Assembly (NCBI GenBank): GCA_002730525.1
Contig: PCAK01000005.1
Coordinates: forward strand, 65,280-129,279
Length of the DNA: 64,000 nucleotides
Source of the DNA: Acidobacteriota bacterium
GTDB taxonomy: Bacteria > Acidobacteriota > Vicinamibacteria > Vicinamibacterales > UBA823
Direction of reading: 5' to 3'
The stretch's first letter is position 1; every line of letters starts with the position of its first letter. The translations under genes were made by a program, and so were the position numbers. Positions 53,902 through 62,437 of the stretch are shown here, one piece after another. The notes under the pieces were generated by a model, which did no database searches, was not told where the DNA came from, and worked only from the letters and a program-made list of their open reading frames with translations.

Positions 53902-55395
53902 ATGGCCGATCTGTTCGACCTGCCGTTCGACGACCCGAAGCCACCAACCCGCGACGAAGCGCCACCGTCCCGGGAGGTCGAACCCGCACCGACGAGAGCG
54001 CCGAGCCCGTCTTCAACATCAGCGACCTCGGGCGCCACGCCCGGCCGGCGCATCTTCACCGTCTCCGAACTGACGGGGGAGCTGCGTGGTCTGCTGGAAA
54101 CGACCTACGGCGAACTCTGGATCGACGGTGAACTGTCCAACTTCAAGCGCTGGCGCACGGGGCATGTTTACTTCACGTTGAAGGATGCCGGGGCGCAGGT
54201 GAAAGGGGTCATGTTCCGGTCCGCAGTCCGCTACCTGCGCTTCACACCCGAAGACGGGATGCGGGTCATCGCGCGCGGCCGTCTGGGGGTCTACGAGCCC
54301 AAGGGCGAGTACCAGATCGTCTGTGAGCACCTGGAGCCGCACGGCGTCGGCGCGCTCCAGCTCGCGTTCGAACAGCTGAAGCGCCGTCTCGAAAGCGAAG
54401 GCCTCTTCGACCCCGCTCGAAAACGACCGCTGCCGGCGCTGCCACGGAAGATCGGCATCGTCACATCGCTGGATGGCGCCGCGCTACGCGACATCATTCA
54501 CGTGCTGCGCCGGCGCTACCCTAATGCACATCTCCTGATCCGCCCGGCGCGGGTCCAGGGCGATGGCGCCGGCGCGGAGGTCGCGCGCGGGCTGACGCAA
54601 CTCGCGGCGGTGCCGGGCGTCGATGTCGTCATCGTCGGACGCGGCGGCGGATCGATCGAGGACCTGTGGACCTTCAACGAGGAGGCCGTGGCGCGCGCCA
54701 TCGTCGACTCCCCCGTTCCCGTAATCTCCGCCGTTGGCCACGAGACGGACTTCACGATCGCCGACTTCGCTGCGGATCTGCGGGCGGCGACGCCGTCGGC
54801 GGCGGCCGAACTGGTGGTGACGCGCAAGGACGAATTCGCGCAGCGGATCGATCGGATGCAGGAGCGACTGCGCGCCAGCGCGATCATGAAGGTGCGCGAG
54901 GGCCAGACGCGCCTGCGCGAATTCGAGCGACGGCCCGGCCTGGCCGGCTGGCCGGCACGTCTGGCGCTGACGGCCAGGCGGGTGGTCGACCTGACGCACG
55001 GGATGTCGCGCTCGGCGCACGACCGCGTCGCTCGCGACCGGCGCCGATACCAGGCGCTGCGTCTCCGTCTGGAGGCGCGCGACCTCCGGCGCACGGTGGG
55101 CACGATCGCCGCGCGGCTGGCGGGCTCGGACGGGCGCATGGCCGGCGCGATGTCCCGGCTCACCTCGCACCGGCGCGAGGGACTCGGCGCCCTTACCGGG
55201 CGCCTCGAGAACCTCAGCCCGCTCGCCGTCCTTGGCCGGGGCTACGCCGTCTGCTGGAACGACAACCGGAGCGCGATCGTATCGGATGCCGGCGCCATCG
55301 AGACCGGCGACCGCGTGCACGTCACGTTGCACCAGGGTGAACTGGAGTGCACGGTAACCGGGCGCGATCAGGCCCGCCGCACATCCGACAGGTGA
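53902..55395 (+). CDS. xseA: Exodeoxyribonuclease VII large subunit
   Basis: 497 aa; catalytic subunit of the nuclease that degrades single-stranded DNA to oligonucleotides. N-terminal OB fold (FTVSELTGELRGLLETTYGELWIDGELSNF), then the catalytic domain with GIVTSLDGAALRDIIHVLRRRYP and GRGGGSIEDLWTFN, and the long coiled-coil that binds XseB. A 45-residue Pro/Ser-rich N-terminal extension precedes the OB fold. ATG 53902 follows the ymdB stop; the frame also extends to 53863. Confidence 0.95.
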   Translation: MADLFDLPFDDPKPPTRDEAPPSREVEPAPTRAPSPSSTSATSGATPGRRIFTVSELTGELRGLLETTYGELWIDGELSNFKRWRTGHVYFTLKDAGAQVKGVMFRSAVRYLRFTPEDGMRVIARGRLGVYEPKGEYQIVCEHLEPHGVGALQLAFEQLKRRLESEGLFDPARKRPLPALPRKIGIVTSLDGAALRDIIHVLRRRYPNAHLLIRPARVQGDGAGAEVARGLTQLAAVPGVDVVIVGRGGGSIEDLWTFNEEAVARAIVDSPVPVISAVGHETDFTIADFAADLRAATPSAAAELVVTRKDEFAQRIDRMQERLRASAIMKVREGQTRLREFERRPGLAGWPARLALTARRVVDLTHGMSRSAHDRVARDRRRYQALRLRLEARDLRRTVGTIAARLAGSDGRMAGAMSRLTSHRREGLGALTGRLENLSPLAVLGRGYAVCWNDNRSAIVSDAGAIETGDRVHVTLHQGELECTVTGRDQARRTSDR

Positions 55396-55414
55396 ATCTC
55401 TAGAGCGAATCGAG

Positions 55415-55672
55415 ATGAGCAGCAAGATCAAGGACTTCGAATCGGCCATCGGTGAACTGGAAGCGCTCGTGAAGCAGCTCGAGGAGGGCGACCTCTCCCT
55501 CGACACGTCGCTGGAACTGTTCGAGCGCGGCGTCAAGCTCTCGCGCTACTGCCATCAGCGTCTGGAGGAAGCGGAACGCCGCATCGAGGTACTGAACGAG
55601 CGTGGCGAGGTCCAGCCCGCGCCGGATGCGCTCCACGCGGCTGACGACGACGCAGACGAGCCAGGCCGGTGA
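55415..55672 (+). CDS. xseB: Exodeoxyribonuclease VII small subunit
   Basis: 85-aa helical-hairpin subunit that binds the XseA coiled coil. Signatures: DFESAIGELEALVKQLEEGDLSLDTSLELFERGVKL and CHQRLEEAERRIEVL. An acidic tail (ADDDADEPGR) follows. Stop overlaps the ispA start (GTGA). Confidence 0.95.
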   Translation: MSSKIKDFESAIGELEALVKQLEEGDLSLDTSLELFERGVKLSRYCHQRLEEAERRIEVLNERGEVQPAPDALHAADDDADEPGR

Positions 55673-56622
55673 CCCCACCCGACGATTTCGCCGACTACCT
55701 GGCCGCATGTCGGGCCGACGTGGACCGCGCGCTGGACGCACTGCTGCCCGGCGCACCCGGGTGCCCGGCCCTCATCGCCGAAGCGATGCGCTACAGCGTG
55801 ACGGCGGGCGGCAAGCGTTTCCGCCCGATCCTGACGCTGGCCGCCTCTGACGCCATGGATGCGGTGGGCGCGGCCGCCGGCGCCGGTCCATCCCGCGACC
55901 TCGTCCTGCCATTCGCCTGCGCCATCGAGTTGATCCATACCTACTCCCTCGTGCACGACGACCTGCCCGCGATGGACGACGACACGCTGCGGCGGGGCCG
56001 ACCGACGTCCCACGTTGTCTTCGGCGACGGGCTGGCCATCCTCTCGGGTGACGGTCTGCTCACCGAGGCCTTCGGCGTGATGTCACGGGCCGGCGCGGCG
56101 GACGACCCCACGGCCGCCCTCCGGCGATTGCGCGCGATCGCATTCGTGGCCCAGGCTGCCGGAGCCGCGGGCATGGTCGGGGGGCAGGCGATCGACCTGC
56201 AAGCCAGCGGCATGGGCCGCCCGGGCACACCGGCAAGCGCGCTCGATGCCGCGGCGCTGCGTGGCATGCACGAACGAAAGACGGGCGCACTCATTCGCGC
56301 CGCGGCCGTCGCCGGCGCGATCATGGCCGGCGGCAGCGACGCCCGCGTCCAGGCCGTCGACGACTACGCGCAACATCTCGGCCTGGCGTTCCAGGTCGTC
56401 GACGACATCCTCGACGTCGAGGGCGCCGCCGCCGAACTGGGCAAGACGGCGGGCAAGGACGCCGCGGCCGGGAAGCCGACCTACGTGTCGCGGCATGGCC
56501 TCGAGCCCGCACGCCAGCACGCTGCTGACGCTGCCGACCGCGCGCGCGACGCGCTGCGTTCCGCGGGCCTCGAAGGCCGGCTGACGGGGATCGTCGATTG
56601 GGTGGTCTCGCGGACGCATTAA
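55669..56622 (+). CDS. ispA: Polyprenyl (farnesyl/geranylgeranyl) diphosphate synthase
   Basis: 317-aa cytosolic prenyltransferase that adds isopentenyl diphosphate to allylic diphosphates to make C15-C20 precursors for quinones, undecaprenol and other isoprenoids. Signatures: GGKRFRPIL, first Asp-rich motif DDLPAMDDDTLRRG, HERKTGALI and second Asp-rich motif DDILDVEG. The residues before the first motif (HTYSLVH) suggest farnesyl or geranylgeranyl length. GTG 55669 overlaps the xseB stop. In many bacteria dxs follows next; here a hairpin element takes its place. Confidence 0.94.
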   Translation: MTPPDDFADYLAACRADVDRALDALLPGAPGCPALIAEAMRYSVTAGGKRFRPILTLAASDAMDAVGAAAGAGPSRDLVLPFACAIELIHTYSLVHDDLPAMDDDTLRRGRPTSHVVFGDGLAILSGDGLLTEAFGVMSRAGAADDPTAALRRLRAIAFVAQAAGAAGMVGGQAIDLQASGMGRPGTPASALDAAALRGMHERKTGALIRAAAVAGAIMAGGSDARVQAVDDYAQHLGLAFQVVDDILDVEGAAAELGKTAGKDAAAGKPTYVSRHGLEPARQHAADAADRARDALRSAGLEGRLTGIVDWVVSRTH

Positions 56623-56778
56623 CCCAGAGCTCACTTGTGTTGACGATGGCTGGTGCCGGGCTGGACGGCGAGGGCCAGGCGCGACGAGGGAGTTTGGTGG
56701 ACCCAAGTGACTGAGGAGCAACGCCGCCCTCGTCGGGCAGAACCAGCCAGGCGTGGCAACACAAGGGAGTTCTGGGTT
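56621..56778. ncRNA. Large multi-stem hairpin element (structured RNA or small mobile repeat)
   Basis: The whole ispA-tlyA gap folds on itself. Arm pairs, outside to inside: 56621-56628 with 56771-56778 (8 bp); CTC with GAG; CTTGTGTTG 56634-56642 with 56757-56765 (9 bp); GGCTGGT 56648-56654 with 56742-56748 (7 bp); GCC with GGC; CGACGAGGG 56682-56690 with 56727-56735 (9 bp). The interior holds a side hairpin (CTGG...CCAG) and a terminal TTGG...CCAA loop. The outer ends abut the ispA stop and lie 3 bp from the tlyA start. It could be a structured RNA, a processing or attenuation signal, or a MITE-like insertion. No protein is encoded. Confidence 0.7.
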
Positions 56779-56781
56779 TAG

Positions 56782-57588
56782 ATGACGCCCCGCCCCGCAG
56801 CACCCGGCGATGGCACGTCCGCCAACCCAAAACGGACGAAACATCGTCTGGACACTCTGGTCGTCGAACGCGGCCTGGCCGGCTCGCGCGCCCGCGCGCG
56901 CGCGATGATCCTGGCGGGGCACGTCCGGCTCGACGGTGAGATCGCGCCGAAGGCCGGCACGCTCGTCTCGACTGACGCGACCGTCACGGTGACCGAATCG
57001 GATCACCCGTTCGTGAGCCGCGGCGGCATCAAGCTGGCCCACGCGATCGACACCTGGCAGGTGCGCATTCGCGATCGCCAAGCCCTCGACATCGGCGCGT
57101 CGACCGGCGGGTTCACCGACGTGCTGCTCCGGTCGGCCGCGTCCCACGTCGTGGCGCTCGACGTCGGACGCGGCCAGTTAGCCTGGTCGCTGCGGCAGGA
57201 TCCGCGCGTCACCGTGCTCGACCGCGTCAATGCGCGGTCGCTCGACACGGTCGCGTGGCCGCCGGGGCGCTCGATGTTCGACGTCATCACGGTCGACGTC
57301 GCCTTCATCTCGCTGACGCTGATCGTCCCCGGACTGTCGGCGCGTCTTCATCCCGACGCCGACGTCCTGCTGCTGGTCAAGCCTCAGTTCGAAGCGGGGC
57401 GATCGGACGTCGGCAAGGGTGGCCTCGTCACCGATCCCGCCGTGCACGCGCGCGCGGTCGAGCGGGTCGTGGCCGCGACCGATCGGATAGGATTGACGGT
57501 GGTGGGCACCATCGAGTCACCGATCACCGGCGCCGAGGGGAACCGCGAGTTCTTCCTCCACCTCCGACGGCGGGAGGATACGGCGTGA
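56782..57588 (+). CDS. tlyA: TlyA family rRNA 2'-O-methyltransferase
   Basis: 268 aa. N-terminal S4 RNA-binding domain (RLDTLVVERGLAGSRARARAMILAGHV) and C-terminal FtsJ-type methyltransferase with SAM motif LDIGASTGGFTDVLL and the catalytic K-D-K-E set (HPFVSRGGIKL, TVDVAFISL, LVKPQFEAGR). TlyA methylates 16S and 23S rRNA ribose and is called hemolysin in older annotations. The stop overlaps the nadK start (GTGA). Confidence 0.93.
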   Translation: MTPRPAAPGDGTSANPKRTKHRLDTLVVERGLAGSRARARAMILAGHVRLDGEIAPKAGTLVSTDATVTVTESDHPFVSRGGIKLAHAIDTWQVRIRDRQALDIGASTGGFTDVLLRSAASHVVALDVGRGQLAWSLRQDPRVTVLDRVNARSLDTVAWPPGRSMFDVITVDVAFISLTLIVPGLSARLHPDADVLLLVKPQFEAGRSDVGKGGLVTDPAVHARAVERVVAATDRIGLTVVGTIESPITGAEGNREFFLHLRRREDTA

Positions 57589-58490
57589 GCGGCGCCGAGC
57601 GCTCGAGCCGGCCGATCGCACGGGTCGGCGTCGTCGCCAAGTCCGGACTCCGCAAGGCTGCCGGCACGCTGGTCGAGTTGAGCGCCTGGCTCGAATCGCG
57701 AGGGCTCACGGGCGTGTTCGAGAACGAGACGGCGGCGCTCGCCGGCCTCGGTGATCGGGTGGCCACGTGCAGTCGCGACGAGATGCCCGGGCGCGCCGAT
57801 ATGGTCCTCGTCCTGGGCGGCGACGGGACGCTGCTGGGCATGGGCGACCGGATCGCGCAGGCCGGCACCGACATCCCACTCCTCGGCGTGAACTTCGGGG
57901 GATTGGGGTTTCTCACCGAGATCACGCTATCCGAGTTGTTCCCCGCGCTCGACGCGGCAATCGACGGCTCGGCGAAGCTCGACCAGCGGCGCATGCTTCA
58001 CGCCGTCGTCCGCAGGGGCGGTGCCATCGCGGCCGATCGGGTGGCACTCAACGACGTGGCGCTAACGCGCGGCGAGAATTCGCCGATCATCGATCTCTCG
58101 GTGTCGGTCGGCTCCCAGTTCGTCGCCGCGTTCAAAGCGGATGGACTCATCGTGGCAAGCCCCACGGGCTCGACGGCCTACAACCTGGCAGCCGGCGGCC
58201 CGATCGTGCATCCGGTCGTGGACGCGCTCGTTATCACGCCGATCGCGCCCCACACGCTGACCAATCGTCCGATCATCATTCCGGCCACGTCGGACGTCCG
58301 CATCCAGCCGGTCTTCGACTGCGACGCGGACCGCGTCAACGTCGCGTTCGACGGGCAGAACGGAATGGAACTGGTCTGCGATGACGTCGTCAGCGTGGCG
58401 GCGGCCGAACGGCCGCTGCAGCTCTTTCGCGCGACCTCGCGCAGCTACTTCACGGTGCTCCGCGAAAAGCTGAAGTGGTCTGAGCGCTGA
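57585..58490 (+). CDS. nadK: NAD kinase
   Basis: 301 aa; phosphorylates NAD to NADP in the cytosol. Signatures: LVLGGDGTLLGMGDR (about 76-90), LLGVNFGGLGFLTEI and ASPTGSTAYNLAAGGPIVHP. GTG 57585 overlaps the tlyA stop by 4 bp; the frame upstream is a shadow of tlyA. recN, often next in such runs, is absent; a repeat region follows. Confidence 0.95.
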   Translation: MSGAERSSRPIARVGVVAKSGLRKAAGTLVELSAWLESRGLTGVFENETAALAGLGDRVATCSRDEMPGRADMVLVLGGDGTLLGMGDRIAQAGTDIPLLGVNFGGLGFLTEITLSELFPALDAAIDGSAKLDQRRMLHAVVRRGGAIAADRVALNDVALTRGENSPIIDLSVSVGSQFVAAFKADGLIVASPTGSTAYNLAAGGPIVHPVVDALVITPIAPHTLTNRPIIIPATSDVRIQPVFDCDADRVNVAFDGQNGMELVCDDVVSVAAAERPLQLFRATSRSYFTVLREKLKWSER

Positions 58491-58701
58491 GCGCGGGGGT
58501 GGGCGTTGCGCGGGGGACTTCGCCTGCGGCTCGTCCCGGCAGCCCTGAAGGACTGCCCTACGCGTCAGTTCGTCCCGGCGGCCCTGAAGGACCGCCCTAC
58601 GCATCCTCTCCGACTACCGCAACACCCACCCTCGCGCCAAGCAACAGAAGGGTAGTCGAGCCTGTCGTCAGGCGGCTGGCCTAGCGCTCGCCGCGCAGGC
58701 G
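58491..58701. repeat. Tandem hairpin repeats between convergent genes
   Basis: 211 bp without a gene. Two 33-bp units (58532-58564 and 58571-58603) start TCGTCCCGGC and end GCCCTACGC. Each contains a stem around CCCTGAAGGA: GGCAG/CTGCC in the first, GGCGG/CCGCC in the second. The A-T to G-C exchange in both arms keeps the pairing. The left flank (58517-58543) and right end match the repeat at 16530-16668. Confidence 0.7.
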
Positions 58702-59733
58702 CTACTCCCTGAAGAACCTGATCTGATACTCACGCACGTTGCGATTGTGCTCGCGCAGCGACGACGCGAAGACGTGCGAGCCGTCGTTCCGGCTGACGAA
58801 GTACAGATAGCCGACGTCGGCCGGCTGGACCGCGGCCTCGAGCGAGCCCAGGCCAGGCGCCGCGATCGGGCCGGGCGGGAGTCCGGGATATCGATAGGTG
58901 TTGTAGGGCGAATCGAACGTCAGATTGTCGCGCGTGAGGTTGCCGTCGTAGAGCCCGGCCCGCTCCAGGGCGTAGATGACCGTCGGGTCGCACTGGAGCG
59001 CCATGCCGATCCGCAGCCGGTTCCGGTAGACCGCCGCCACCACAGAGCGCTCCTCGGACAACGCCGTCTCCCGCTCGATCAGCGACGCCAGCGTCACAAC
59101 CTCGCGCATGCTGAGGTCGGCCGCTGCCGCGCGCTCACGCAGCGGCTCGCCGAACGCCTCCAGGAATCGCGCCACCATCGCCTCGATGAGGTCGTCGGCC
59201 GTGGCCGTTCGGGGCAGTGCGTAGGTATCGGGAAACAGATAGCCCTCGAGATCGGGGGCCGTCGGATCGAGCGACGCGATCAACTCGACTCGTCCGGCCG
59301 CGTCAAGGAACGCGGCGCCGGTTCCGAAGTCGCTGGCGCCGAAGATCTCGGCCATCGCCGGCACGGTCAAGCCTTCCGGGAAGGTAAGCGGCCGAAGATG
59401 CACTTCACCGCGGGCGAGCTTACCGACGACATCGAGCGCCGACACCGGTTCATCGAAGCGGTACTCACCGGCCTGCAGATCGCGCCCGCGGTCGGTCTTC
59501 CAGAGCGCATACCGGAAGGCCCACTCGTCCTCCACCACGCGCGCCGCGACCAACTGGCGGGCAATCGCCAGCGCACCCGCGCCCGGCGCGATCTCGACGA
59601 ACACCTCCGGACTCTCGTAACCCCGGAACCGAGCCTCCCACCGATCGATCAGGCGGGTCGCGGCGATGGCGGCCACGACGGACACAAGCCCCGCCCCGAC
59701 CAGCGCCAGCAGCCCCAACCGTCGCAGCGTCAT
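58702..59733 (-). CDS. mltG: Endolytic murein transglycosylase MltG
   Basis: 343-aa inner-membrane-anchored lytic transglycosylase that cuts nascent glycan strands and sets their length. N-terminal membrane helix (about 8-28), LysM-like region, then the catalytic domain with the Glu in LASLIERETAL, and YNTYRYPGLPPGPIAAPG and FVSRNDGSHVF. ATG overlaps the ruvX stop (ATGA). Confidence 0.95.
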   Translation of the reverse strand: MTLRRLGLLALVGAGLVSVVAAIAATRLIDRWEARFRGYESPEVFVEIAPGAGALAIARQLVAARVVEDEWAFRYALWKTDRGRDLQAGEYRFDEPVSALDVVGKLARGEVHLRPLTFPEGLTVPAMAEIFGASDFGTGAAFLDAAGRVELIASLDPTAPDLEGYLFPDTYALPRTATADDLIEAMVARFLEAFGEPLRERAAAADLSMREVVTLASLIERETALSEERSVVAAVYRNRLRIGMALQCDPTVIYALERAGLYDGNLTRDNLTFDSPYNTYRYPGLPPGPIAAPGLGSLEAAVQPADVGYLYFVSRNDGSHVFASSLREHNRNVREYQIRFFRE

Positions 59734-60158
59734 GGCGTCTGATCCAAGTGATCTTGAAGGATGACGGCCGCGGCCGCGGCGTCGAGCGACGCCTTCCGGC
59801 GCCGCCAGTCAGGCTCCTGTGTCGCCAGCAGTCGCTCGGCTTCGCGACTGCTGAGGCGCTCGTCCTGAAATGCGAGCGGTAGGTCGACCTGTCGGCGCAG
59901 CCGGTCGGCGAACGCCTGCACCCGCGTCGTCTCCTGACTCGGACGACCGTCCAGATGGCGCGGCAGCCCGACGACGATCCCGTCGAGCCCGTCACCATCG
60001 GTGCGGAGCTTCCGGATCTCGTCGACGACGGCCGTCACGACGTCGGCGATGGCCCCCTCCCGCGTGATCGTGCGCAGCGGACGCGCCAGTGTTCCCGACG
60101 CATCGCTCACCGCCAGACCGACCCGCCGGTCGCCGACATCGAGCCCCATCAGCCTCAT
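59730..60158 (-). CDS. ruvX: Holliday junction resolvase-like protein RuvX/YqgF
   Basis: 142 aa, RNase H-like nuclease involved in pre-16S rRNA 5'-end processing and possibly recombination. Signatures: GLDVGDRRVGLAVSD, IVVGLPRHLDG, DERLSSREAE and ASLDAAAAAVILQ. ATG 60158 coincides with the +1 predicted from TACGCT. The usual ruvX-mltG order is kept. The long frame upstream of 60158 is a shadow. Confidence 0.93.
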   Translation of the reverse strand: MRLMGLDVGDRRVGLAVSDASGTLARPLRTITREGAIADVVTAVVDEIRKLRTDGDGLDGIVVGLPRHLDGRPSQETTRVQAFADRLRRQVDLPLAFQDERLSSREAERLLATQEPDWRRRKASLDAAAAAVILQDHLDQTP

Positions 60159-60164
60159 CGACCT

Positions 60165-60170
60165 AGCGTA
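60165..60170 (-). promoter_or_regulatory. Leaderless -10 element for ruvX-mltG
   Basis: Minus-strand TACGCT ends exactly 7 nt before the A of ATG 60158. No ribosome site is present. Confidence 0.5.
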
Positions 60171-60241
60171 GCAGTCCGAGGTGAAAACGCCGAGTCGCAC
60201 CGAGACCGTTGAGGCGCCCAGGCCCGCACCAGCCGGCGTGC

Positions 60242-60247
60242 TATAAT
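60242..60247 (+). promoter_or_regulatory. -10 element for the phosphodiesterase gene
   Basis: Perfect TATAAT, predicted +1 near 60254. The leader is about 2 nt if TTG 60256 is used, or about 137 nt if ATG 60391 is used. Confidence 0.55.
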
Positions 60248-60255
60248 CCCGCGAA

Positions 60256-62421
60256 TTGTCATCCGCTTTTCGGATCGCGTTCGGGCGATCGCGACTCGCG
60301 CGTGACCGCGATCGGAACAGGGCGGCGTTCGCGTCTCCGGGAGCGACCCGCCGGCCCGCAACTCCCCCGATCGACCGACGCGTTTCGCTCATGAGCGTCA
60401 TCGTGGCGCTCGCGGTGACCGTCGCCTGCAACACTCCCGCAACACCGCAGTACTCCCAGCGGCTCGTCATCCTGGGATTCGACGGGCTCGATCCGGATCT
60501 CGTCGAGCAGTTCATCGCAGACGGCAAGCTTCCCCACCTCGCGTCGCTCGTCGGTGACTCGGGCGTGCATCGACTGGAGACGACGGTCTCGTCCGAGTCC
60601 GAACCGGCATGGGCCTCGTTCGCGACGGGCCTCAGCCCTGCGGGACACGGTCTATTCGACGCGCGCGTCCGCGACCCCGCGTCGTACGCCACCCGGCCGG
60701 GACTCGTCGAACGCGACCCGGCCAGGTTCCTGCTCAACTACCTTCCGATGCGGGCCCCCGCGGTGCGGTCCACGCGAGCCGGCACGCCGTTCTGGGTCAC
60801 GGCCGGTCGCGCCGGCGTCCGCTCCGCCATCTTGTCGGTGCCGGGGACCTTTCCGGCCGACGTCGTGACCGGCACCGAGATCCTGGCCAGCGTCCCCGCG
60901 CTCGATCCCGTGATGGCGACCGGCGCCTACACGTACTACGCCAGCGATCTCGCGGAAGCGGACGCGGGGCCTACCCCGTTCGGCGGTCTGGCCGCCAGGC
61001 TCGTCCTCACCGGCGACGTGGCGCCCGCGGACCTGGTCGGCCCGCCGGACCCGGTGATCGCCGACGAATTGGGGGCGCTGCGGGCCCGGACCGAACTGAC
61101 CGAGCAGGAGCGGCTGCGCCTCGAAGAACTGAGCGTCGTCGAGCACCTCCGCATTCCGATGACTGTTCGCTGGAACCGCGGCGCGCCCGATCCGCGGACG
61201 GTCACGATCGAATTCGAGGACCAATCGCTCCATCTGCGACAGGGCGAGTGGAGTCGCTGGGTCGACGTGGAGTTTCGGGCGAACCTGTTGGTCCGGTTCC
61301 GGGCCATGACGCAGATCCTGCTGGTCGATGCGTCCGACACCCTGCGGCTGTACGTCTCGCCGTTGCAGTGGCACCCGGTCGCGCCGCCGCTCCCGATCTC
61401 GTCGCCACCCGAGCTGTCGGCCGAGCTCTACGACCGCCTCGGTGCGTACCGCACGCTGGGCTGGGCGGAGGCCACGGCCGCGCTCCAGGAAGATCGGATC
61501 GACGAACGGGCCTTCCTCGACGATCTTGATCGCGCGTTCGACGACCGGGCCGAGTTGATTCTGAGCCGCCTGGACCGCCCCGACTGGAACCTGCTGGTCG
61601 GCGTCGTCGAAGCGCCCGACCGGGTGCAGCACATGATGTGGCGGCTCATCGATCCCCGCCATCCGCGCTTCGACGCCGACCTGGCCGCACGCTACGGCCT
61701 GACCATCGAACAGATCTACCGCCGCAGCGACGACCTGGTCGGTGAGGTGCTGCGCCGGCTCGATTCCAGCACGCCGCTCCTGGTGCTGTCGGACCACGGC
61801 TTTCATTCATGGCGCCGGTCGGTCCACCTCAACTCGTGGCTCGTCGAAGAAGGCTACATGACCCTGCGCGACGCCGCCGCGAGCGAGGCGGACGGTGACA
61901 GCGAGGAGGCGTTCGAGCGCCAGATCGACTGGACGCGGACTCGCGCCTACGCGATCGGGCCGGGTCAGATCTTCATCAACCTCGAGGGCCGCGAACCGGA
62001 GGGCATCGTCAGCGCCGGTGCCGAGCGTTCGGCGCTCGCCAACGAAATTGCCGAGAAGCTGACGACATTGACGGACCCGGCCGACGACACCCCAATGGTC
62101 CGAGCGGTCCACCACGGCGACACCGTGCACGTCGGCCCGCACCGTGACCGCGCTCCGGATCTGCAAGTGGGCTTCGCCGAGGGCTACCGGGTGTCGTGGC
62201 CGACGACAATCGGTCAGGCGCCGCCCGGCCTCGTCGTCGACAACGAGGGCCGGTGGAGCGGCGACCACGGCGGCTTCGACTTCGCCTCGACGGCGGGCGT
62301 CCTCGTCGTGAACCGCCCGATCGCGGGCCGTGATCCGCGGCTGGTCGACCTGGCACCGACGGTGCTCGAGTACTTCGGACTGCAGGTTCCGCCCGAGATG
62401 GAAGGTGTCCCCCTATTCTGA
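60256..62421 (+). CDS. Type I phosphodiesterase/alkaline phosphatase superfamily protein
   Basis: About 721 aa. The core begins ILGFDGLDPDLVEQFIADGKLPHLASL, the metal site of the phosphodiesterase/nucleotide pyrophosphatase family; the nucleophile is probably in the SSESEPAWASF stretch, and further ligands are in VEAPDRVQHMMW, LSDHGFHSW and GDHGGFDF. An export segment ending VTVACN suggests a lipoprotein. The start is uncertain: ATG 60391 gives only 12 residues before the Cys and no positive charge, while TTG 60256 supplies basic residues (DRRVSL) but a long leader of 45 residues. Substrate unknown. Confidence 0.82.
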   Translation: MSSAFRIAFGRSRLARDRDRNRAAFASPGATRRPATPPIDRRVSLMSVIVALAVTVACNTPATPQYSQRLVILGFDGLDPDLVEQFIADGKLPHLASLVGDSGVHRLETTVSSESEPAWASFATGLSPAGHGLFDARVRDPASYATRPGLVERDPARFLLNYLPMRAPAVRSTRAGTPFWVTAGRAGVRSAILSVPGTFPADVVTGTEILASVPALDPVMATGAYTYYASDLAEADAGPTPFGGLAARLVLTGDVAPADLVGPPDPVIADELGALRARTELTEQERLRLEELSVVEHLRIPMTVRWNRGAPDPRTVTIEFEDQSLHLRQGEWSRWVDVEFRANLLVRFRAMTQILLVDASDTLRLYVSPLQWHPVAPPLPISSPPELSAELYDRLGAYRTLGWAEATAALQEDRIDERAFLDDLDRAFDDRAELILSRLDRPDWNLLVGVVEAPDRVQHMMWRLIDPRHPRFDADLAARYGLTIEQIYRRSDDLVGEVLRRLDSSTPLLVLSDHGFHSWRRSVHLNSWLVEEGYMTLRDAAASEADGDSEEAFERQIDWTRTRAYAIGPGQIFINLEGREPEGIVSAGAERSALANEIAEKLTTLTDPADDTPMVRAVHHGDTVHVGPHRDRAPDLQVGFAEGYRVSWPTTIGQAPPGLVVDNEGRWSGDHGGFDFASTAGVLVVNRPIAGRDPRLVDLAPTVLEYFGLQVPPEMEGVPLF

Positions 62422-62437
62422 TGACGAGGTGAGCGCC

